Below the pieces are notes generated by a model. The model was not told where the DNA came from and did not search any database. It saw only the letters and a list, made by a program, of their open reading frames with translations. Made by a program: the position numbers and the translations under genes. A stretch of DNA of 19,682 nt from an uncultured Oscillospiraceae bacterium (GTDB taxonomy: Bacteria > Bacillota > Clostridia > Oscillospirales > Oscillospiraceae): contig CAJUPG010000036.1 of NCBI GenBank assembly GCA_910588455.1, forward strand, positions 1 through 19,682, given 5' to 3'. Positions 15,283 through 19,682 of the stretch are shown piece by piece; the stretch's first letter is position 1; every line of letters begins with the position of its first letter.

Positions 15283-16499
15283 TCTCGTATCTCTCCAATC
15301 ATATACAGCGAACCGCACATACAGATCACATCCTCCGGTCCCGTTCCATGGAATACCGCTGCCAGAGCGGCCCCAAGGGATGGACAGGCCCTGGCCGCGC
15401 CGCCCAGGCGCCGGACGCAGGCGGCCAGATCCTCCGCCGGCAGGGCCCGGGGGCTGTCCGGCGTAACGCAGAAAAATTCATCCGCCAGGGGGAGAAGCGT
15501 CCGGACCATGGCGGGGTAGTCCTTGTCTCCCAGCACGCCCAGCACAAACCGGACGTTCGCTCCGGGGTACAGCTCCCCCAGGGTCCGGGCCACCGCCTCC
15601 ATACACTGGGGATTGTGGCCGCCGTCCAGCAGCACGTCCGGCCTGCGGCCCAGCAGCTCCAGCCGGCCGGGCCACCGGGCCCGCTTCAGCCCCTGGCCAA
15701 TGGCCTCTTCGGGAATGCCCAGGGCCCAGAGGGTATCCAGGGCGGCGGCGGCGTTTTCCAGCTGATGCTGTCCCAGCAGGGCGATGGAAAAGGGCCCCCG
15801 GCCCCGGTAGGTGAAGGTTTGGCCCTCCGGGGTGCAGGACAGCCGCTCCAGCTGGTCCGGGTCTGTAACAATCCACTGGTTGTTTTTGCAGTATGCTTTT
15901 ATGCGGTTTAGAACCGCGGGTTCCTGCCGGTATACAATCACCGGACAGCCCGGCTTGATAATCCCCGCCTTCTCCGCGGCGATCTTTTCCAGGGTGTCCC
16001 CCAGAAGCTGGGTGTGCTCCAGGCCGATCCGGGTAATGACGCAGGCGCCAGGAGCTTCAATCACATTGGTGGGGTCCAGGCGGCCTCCCAGTCCGGTCTC
16101 CAGCACCACCCAATCGCACCGGGCCTTTGCGAAATAGAGCATTCCCAGAGCGGTCATCCGCTCAAACCCCGTAAAATCCCCGGGCACGTCCAGCACATTC
16201 CGGGCCAGCTCCGCCAGCGCCCCGGAGGGAATGGGGACGCCATCCACCTGAAACCGCTCGTGGAGCCGCCACAGGTGGGGGGAGGTGTACAGCCCCGTCC
16301 GCAGTCCCGCCCGGGTCAGGGCGGCGGCGGTCATGGCCGCTGTGGAGCCCTTGCCGTTGGAGCCGGCAATATGAACAAACCGCAGACTCTTCTGGGGATT
16401 GCCCAGCCTTTCCAGCAGGGTCCGGATTTGCTCCAGGCCCGGCTTCCGGTCCGTCCAGGCCCGCTGCTGGATGGCGGCAATGGCCTCCCGGTCAGTCAT
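15258..16499 (-). CDS. folC: Folylpolyglutamate synthase / dihydrofolate synthase
   Basis: This is a 413-residue Mur-ligase-type enzyme that adds glutamates to folates in an ATP-dependent reaction, which retains them in the cell, and may also make dihydrofolate from dihydropteroate. The ATP loop is GSNGKGS at residues 46-52. Further motifs are YTSPHLWRLHERFQVDG (71-87), ETGLGGRLDPTNV (134-146), ITRIGLEHTQLLGDTLEKIAAEKAGIIK in the central domain and DGGHNPQ in the C-terminal ligase domain. Length is normal. The ATG lies 8 bases inside the end of folT, so the two are translationally coupled. Regulation is expected from the THF riboswitch upstream. Confidence 0.95.
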   Translation of the reverse strand: MTDREAIAAIQQRAWTDRKPGLEQIRTLLERLGNPQKSLRFVHIAGSNGKGSTAAMTAAALTRAGLRTGLYTSPHLWRLHERFQVDGVPIPSGALAELARNVLDVPGDFTGFERMTALGMLYFAKARCDWVVLETGLGGRLDPTNVIEAPGACVITRIGLEHTQLLGDTLEKIAAEKAGIIKPGCPVIVYRQEPAVLNRIKAYCKNNQWIVTDPDQLERLSCTPEGQTFTYRGRGPFSIALLGQHQLENAAAALDTLWALGIPEEAIGQGLKRARWPGRLELLGRRPDVLLDGGHNPQCMEAVARTLGELYPGANVRFVLGVLGDKDYPAMVRTLLPLADEFFCVTPDSPRALPAEDLAACVRRLGGAARACPSLGAALAAVFHGTGPEDVICMCGSLYMIGEIRECLIQRNL

Positions 16500-17055
16500 G
16501 GCGGGTCTCGTTCAATACGCCGCTGCGCCGCAGCAGCTGGACCAGCGGCATACTCAGGGTGGCAATCACGGCGGCGGTCACCACGCCGGAGACATACCGG
16601 GCGGGGGTAATAAACAGCGCGGCGGAAAAGGATGTGCGGTAAACCAGACTGTCCAGCCACATCCCCAGGGTGTTGCCGGTGGTGGTGAGCACAGCGCCCA
16701 AAATGCACACAGCATAGCAGACCGCCGGACGGCTCTCCAGGGGCGCGCCGGTCTTTTTCAGCTGGACCGCCGCCAGGCCCACCACCACCGCCCGGATGGC
16801 GGGGGGGAAAATCCAAATAACCGTAGTGGGCATCAGGCCGAAGGTGAGCAGCTGGACCATAAATTCCCCCAAGACGGCCACCGTAGCTCCGGCCAGGGGG
16901 CCGTACAGCATAGCCGCCAGCACCACAGGCAGAGAACCGAAGGTAAGCTTAAAGTAGTCGGTGCGCACGGCCAAGGTGAGGCTGAGCAGCACCATCATGG
17001 CAGTGAGCAGGGCGAGAATGCAGAGGGTGTTGAGATTCCATTTTTCTTTGCGCAT
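16492..17055 (-). CDS. folT: Folate ECF transporter S component FolT
   Basis: This 187-residue membrane protein is the substrate-binding component of an energy-coupling factor transporter for folate. About six hydrophobic segments are present, and the sequence has the S-component pattern FKLTFGSLPVVLAAMLYGPLAGATVAVLGE (about 37-66) and FITPARYVSGVVTA near the C-terminus. I chose ATG 17055 because AAAGGAG is 8 bases upstream; in-frame codons further upstream would run into the riboswitch. The energising EcfA/A'/T genes are not in this window and are presumably shared. Identity is supported by family pattern, by folC next door and by the THF riboswitch in its leader. Confidence 0.94.
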   Translation of the reverse strand: MRKEKWNLNTLCILALLTAMMVLLSLTLAVRTDYFKLTFGSLPVVLAAMLYGPLAGATVAVLGEFMVQLLTFGLMPTTVIWIFPPAIRAVVVGLAAVQLKKTGAPLESRPAVCYAVCILGAVLTTTGNTLGMWLDSLVYRTSFSAALFITPARYVSGVVTAAVIATLSMPLVQLLRRSGVLNETRHD

Positions 17056-17080
17056 AAAAAATGCTCCTTTCATGGCGTGT

Positions 17081-17206
17081 TGCCATGCAAAGAGCGCACT
17101 CTCCCCATGGCAGCGGATGCGGTACAGCACCGCGGAACCGGAGGGCTCCTTCGTTCACCGGCAACCTCCCATCCGGTGACACTTAACGCGCTGGACCTAC
17201 TCTGTC
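17081..17206 (-). ncRNA. THF riboswitch (folT motif) with switching leader
   Basis: Read leftward, the folT leader contains all conserved blocks of the tetrahydrofolate riboswitch: GAGTAG, GCGTTAAGTG, GGATGGGA, GTTG, GGTGAACGAA, GCGGTGC and GCATCCGCT, in the right order and spacing (aptamer about 17206-17110). Downstream, TGCCATG (17112-17106), at the 3' edge of the aptamer, can pair with CATGGCA (17087-17081). The latter can instead pair with GCCATG (17076-17071), which touches the folT Shine-Dalgarno. This suggests control of translation initiation. The class is known to bind reduced folates; the switching model is my inference. Confidence 0.93.
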
Positions 17207-17220
17207 AGGCTTCTGGCGCT

Positions 17221-17249
17221 ATTGTAGCACGCCCTTTGGAATTTGACAA
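17221..17249 (-). promoter_or_regulatory. Promoter of the folate operon
   Basis: Read leftward, TTGTCA (17249-17244) is followed after 17 bases by TACAAT (17226-17221), 5/6 matches each to the sigma-A consensus. Transcription would start near 17214, just before the riboswitch. Confidence 0.8.
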
Positions 17250-17273
17250 GCGGCTTTTTTCGGAAATTTCCCC

Positions 17274-17302
17274 TTGACAGCGGCGTAAAAAACCGCTAAG
17301 AT
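17274..17302 (+). promoter_or_regulatory. Promoter of the T-box leader
   Basis: Perfect TTGACA at 17274-17279, a 17-base spacer and TAAGAT at 17297-17302 give a good sigma-A promoter. Transcription would start near 17309, at the base of T-box stem I. It is back to back with the folate promoter, with 24 bases between the two -35 elements. Confidence 0.75.
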
Positions 17303-17308
17303 GGGAAC

Positions 17309-17566
17309 CGTTATAGTAAAACTGCGTGGAAAAGGACAAGTATCCGCCCCCGACCCGCAAAGAGAGCCGCCGTTTGGTGAAAGGCGGACGGGAGGGTGCG
17401 GCGAAAATCACCTTGGAGCAGGGGGCTGAACTTGCAGTAAGCTCCCCCGTCCGGCCCCCGTTACCGGGCCTGCCTTGAGTGGCCGGGATTTTTTGCGTCC
17501 CGGCAAGAAGAGTGGTACCGCAGAGGTTTGCGCCTTTGTCTCTTTGTGGAGACAGGGGCGTTTTTG
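17309..17566 (+). ncRNA. Isoleucine T-box riboswitch leader
   Basis: A T-box leader binds uncharged tRNA and prevents termination when the amino acid is scarce. Visible parts: GGACAAGTA near the base of stem I (about 17334), AGAGAGCC with GGTGAAAGGCGG (about 17360-17387) for the distal stem I elements, and the specifier codon ATC (17407-17409) in a GAAA-ATC-ACC loop, an Ile codon. The T-box itself, AGAAGAGTGGTACCGC (17506-17521), includes TGGT, which fits the acceptor end of a tRNA with an A discriminator. It is followed by the terminator listed next. The downstream ileS agrees with the Ile specifier. Confidence 0.95.
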
Positions 17567-17570
17567 TTTT
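17531..17570 (+). terminator. T-box regulated terminator
   Basis: CGCCTTTGTCTC (17531-17542) pairs with GAGACAGGGGCG (17549-17560), with two G-U pairs and a six-base loop, followed by TTTTTGTTTT. It competes with the antiterminator formed by the T-box sequence upstream. Confidence 0.9.
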
Positions 17571-17595
17571 GCGGGAGACTTTCAGCGGAGCACCA

Positions 17596-17745
17596 AAAGG
17601 CCCCCTTGCTAAAGGGGGCTGGCAGCGGCGTGAGCCGCTGACTGGGGGATTCCGTTTTTAGGGAGCTTTCCGCTGGACGGAATCCCTCCACCACCGGGCT
17701 TTGCCCGGCGGTCCCCCTCCCTTTGGCAAGGGAGGCTTGCCGCCT
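17596..17745. repeat. Palindromic intergenic repeat (MITE-like), about 150 bp
   Basis: A long imperfect inverted repeat has a perfect inner arm GGATTCCGT/ACGGAATCC (17647-17655, 17677-17685). Each outer arm carries two perfect small hairpins: 17600-17607 with 17612-17619, 17623-17629 with 17634-17640, 17694-17699 with 17703-17708, and 17716-17723 with 17728-17735. The two arms are diverged copies of each other. It has no ORF and lies between the T-box terminator and the zinc-ribbon gene, so it would be present in read-through mRNA. I associate this general layout with repeats in gut clostridia; copy number cannot be judged here. Confidence 0.75.
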
Positions 17746-17780
17746 GCGGGCGGGACGAGAGAACAAAGGAGGAACGCTAT

Positions 17781-18035
17781 ATGAACTGTCCAAACTGCGG
17801 CAATGGAATGGAACCGGGAGCCGTGTATTCCCCCCGCGGCTATCTGTTTTGGACGCCCGAACAGGAAAAATTGAAAAATTTCCAACGGCCAAAAGATGCC
17901 CTTCGTCTGCATCCCGTCGGAGACCACACCAAGTCCGCTTTTTCTCCCCAAGCCCTCTCCGCGCTCCCCCAGTACTCCGGTACGATTTGCCGGAGCTGTG
18001 GCACCATACTATTTTCTTTTGAAAGCAAAAAATAA
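17781..18035 (+). CDS. Small zinc-ribbon protein (DUF6487-like)
   Basis: This 84-residue protein has two CxxC knuckles, Cys3/Cys6 (MNCPNCGNGMEPG) and Cys70/Cys73 (TICRSCGTILF), that would form one zinc site from the two ends of the chain. The middle includes a YLFWTPE stretch typical of small clostridial zinc-ribbon proteins. AAAGGAGGA (17765-17773) is 7 bases before the ATG. It lies between the T-box leader and ileS, 29 bases before ileS, so is expected to share isoleucine-dependent control. Function is unknown. Confidence 0.85.
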   Translation: MNCPNCGNGMEPGAVYSPRGYLFWTPEQEKLKNFQRPKDALRLHPVGDHTKSAFSPQALSALPQYSGTICRSCGTILFSFESKK

Positions 18036-18064
18036 ACACTTGTCATAACAGGAGGAACACATAA

Positions 18065-19682
18065 ATGGATTACAACAAGACCATCAATCTGCCAAAGACC
18101 GACTTCCCCATGCGGGGCGGCCTGCCCAAGCGGGAGCCCGACATGCTCAAACGCTGGGAGGACATGGACCTCTACCACGAGCTGCTGAAAAAGAATGAGG
18201 GAAAACCCCTTTACAGCCTCCACGACGGCCCTCCCTTCTCCAACGGCGCGCTGCACATGGGCCACGCCCTGAACAAGTCCATCAAGGACTTCATGACCCG
18301 CGCCGCCGCCATGCGGGGCTACCTCACCCCCTATATCCCCGGCTGGGACAACCACGGTATGCCCATTGAGAGCGCCATCATCAAGCAGAACAAACTCAAC
18401 CGCAAGGCCATGTCGGTGCCCGAGTTCCGCACCGCCTGCCATGAGTTCGCCCAGCACTATGTGGACGTGCAGCGGGAGGGCTTCAAGCGCATGGGCGTCA
18501 TCGGCGACTGGGAGAACCCCTATCTGACCATGGACCCGGGCTTTGAAGCCGAGGAGGTCAAGGTCTTTGGGGCCATGTACAAAAAGGGCTACATCTATAA
18601 GGGCCTGAAGCCCGTGTACTGGTGCCCCCACGACGAGACCGCCCTGGCCGAAGCCGAAATCGAGTACCAGGACGATCCCTGCACCACCGTCTACGTCAAG
18701 TTCCCCATGCACCAGGACCAGGGGAAGCTGGCCCACCTGGACGCCAATCAACTGTTCTTCGTAATCTGGACCACCACCATCTGGACCCTCCCCGGCAACC
18801 TGGCCATCGCCCTGAACCCCAGCGAGAGCTACGCCATCGTGAAGGCGGACAGCGGCGAACAGTATATTCTGGCCGAAGCTCTGGTGGAAAAGGTTATGAA
18901 GGTGGGCGGCGTTGAGCACTACGAGATCGTTGAGACCCACCCCGGCAGCTTCTTTGAGAACATGGAGGCGGACCATCCCTTCCTGCCCAAGACCTCACGG
19001 CTGGTGCTGGCGGACTACGTCACCATGGACAGCGGCACCGGCTGCGTCCACACCGCCCCCGGCTTCGGTGCGGACGACTACCAGACCTGCAAGCGCTACA
19101 ATATGGACATGGTGGTCCCCGTGGACGACCGGGGCCGTCATACCGACTATGCGGGCAAATACGCCGGTTTGAAAACCGAAGAGTCCAACCCCGTGATTCT
19201 CGCCGACATGAGGGAGAGCGGGATGCTCTTTGCCTCTGAGGACATCGTCCACTCCTATCCCCACTGCTGGCGCTGCAAAAATCCCATCATCTTCCGGGCC
19301 ACCCCCCAGTGGTTCTGCTCCGTGGACTCCTTCAAGGACGCCGCGATGGCCGCCTGCGACGATGTGCGATGGATTCCCGGCTGGGGCATCGACCGGATGA
19401 AGTCCATGATCCAGGAGCGCGCCGACTGGTGCATCAGCCGCCAGCGCCGCTGGGGTCTGCCCATCCCCGTGTTCTACTGCGCGGACTGCGGCAAGCCCAT
19501 CTGTACCGACGAGACCATCGCCGCCGTATCCAAGCTGTTCGGCGGGAAAGGCTCCAACGCCTGGTATGAGACCGAGGCGGCGGACATTCTCCCCCAGGGC
19601 TTCAGCTGCCCCCACTGCGGCAAAGCCGCCGGGTTCACCAAGGAGGAGGACACCCTGGACGGCTGGTTTGACTCCGGCTCCA
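18065..19682 (+). CDS. ileS: Isoleucyl-tRNA synthetase, 3' end beyond window
   Basis: The first 539 codons of a class I synthetase that charges tRNA-Ile. The start ATG 18065 has AGGAGG (18050-18055) 9 bases upstream. The HIGH-type ATP motif is HMGH at residues 64-67 within NGALHMGHALNKS, followed by GWDNHGMPIE. The editing domain shows FFVIWTTTIWTLPGN and TGCVHTAPGFGADDY. Next is ISRQRRWGLPIPVFYC, followed by a Cys pair-containing insert (YCADCGK and CPHCGK) common in clostridial IleRS, and LDGWFDSGS at the window end. The KMSKS loop and tRNA-binding C-terminus lie outside the window. Regulation is by the T-box upstream. Confidence 0.97.
   Translation, partial: MDYNKTINLPKTDFPMRGGLPKREPDMLKRWEDMDLYHELLKKNEGKPLYSLHDGPPFSNGALHMGHALNKSIKDFMTRAAAMRGYLTPYIPGWDNHGMPIESAIIKQNKLNRKAMSVPEFRTACHEFAQHYVDVQREGFKRMGVIGDWENPYLTMDPGFEAEEVKVFGAMYKKGYIYKGLKPVYWCPHDETALAEAEIEYQDDPCTTVYVKFPMHQDQGKLAHLDANQLFFVIWTTTIWTLPGNLAIALNPSESYAIVKADSGEQYILAEALVEKVMKVGGVEHYEIVETHPGSFFENMEADHPFLPKTSRLVLADYVTMDSGTGCVHTAPGFGADDYQTCKRYNMDMVVPVDDRGRHTDYAGKYAGLKTEESNPVILADMRESGMLFASEDIVHSYPHCWRCKNPIIFRATPQWFCSVDSFKDAAMAACDDVRWIPGWGIDRMKSMIQERADWCISRQRRWGLPIPVFYCADCGKPICTDETIAAVSKLFGGKGSNAWYETEAADILPQGFSCPHCGKAAGFTKEEDTLDGWFDSGS

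Noticed and set aside
17461..18039. 192-codon leftward frame over the T-box terminator, repeat and zinc-ribbon gene
   Set aside because: It crosses RNA structures and a real gene on the other strand, with no ribosome-binding site or family.
17840..18976. 378-codon leftward open frame opposite ileS and the zinc-ribbon gene
   Set aside because: It is antisense to conserved IleRS motifs and has His/Gly/Val-rich composition typical of a GC-rich shadow frame.
1..19682. CRISPR array, tRNA or rRNA gene, transposase, integrase or prophage genes
   Set aside because: I found no regularly spaced direct repeats, no tRNA cloverleaf and no recombinase or phage protein motif in any frame.

Overview
The window looks like a chromosomal segment of a GC-rich, low-GC-clade-type Firmicute, most likely an Oscillospiraceae-like gut clostridium (Flavonifractor/Lawsonibacter/Oscillibacter type). 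This is an inference from strong GC3 codon bias, AGGAGG ribosome-binding sites, the gene families present (YitT, DegV, YlmH, UPF0291, folate ECF transporter FolT), a tetrahydrofolate (THF) riboswitch, an isoleucine T-box, and a palindromic intergenic repeat of a kind I associate with this group. No phage, IS element, CRISPR array, rRNA or tRNA gene was found.

Layout. 1-4691 (+): the 3' part of a type II topoisomerase A subunit, then a YitT membrane protein, a LUD-domain protein and a lipoprotein with a degenerate transglutaminase-like domain, closely spaced as one transcription unit. 4663-5640 (+): degV with its own putative promoter and a strong hairpin terminator. 5664-8545 (+): an AI-2E/YtvI-type permease, a 277-bp weakly coding gap and a membrane-anchored HtrA protease with a terminator. 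8604-9836 (+): a calcium-binding-repeat protein broken by a one-base frameshift, with a terminator. 9848-11282 (+): a three-gene ECF sigma cassette (sigma factor, single-pass membrane protein, exported protein) joined by 4-base overlaps and preceded by an ECF-like promoter. 11309-12460 (+): an LCP cell-wall ligase and a strong terminator.

12463-13512 is a small AT-richer island: an unrecognised leftward gene faces two rightward XRE-type regulators, with two overlapping divergent promoters set in a long inverted repeat. This is the most switch-like structure in the window. 13514-17249 (-) is a THF-riboswitch operon read leftward: folT (folate uptake), folC (polyglutamylation), a formate/nitrite-type channel, a YlmH-like S4 protein and a UPF0291 protein. 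Back to back with its promoter, another promoter drives rightward an isoleucine T-box leader, then a 150-bp palindromic repeat, a small zinc-ribbon protein and ileS, which runs off the right edge.

Working together: the right third is built on RNA control, with folate supply regulated by THF sensing in one direction and isoleucyl-tRNA synthetase regulated by uncharged tRNA-Ile in the other. A formate channel inside a THF-regulated operon fits one-carbon metabolism, where formate is joined to THF. The centre holds envelope functions: HtrA, the ECF cassette and the LCP enzyme.
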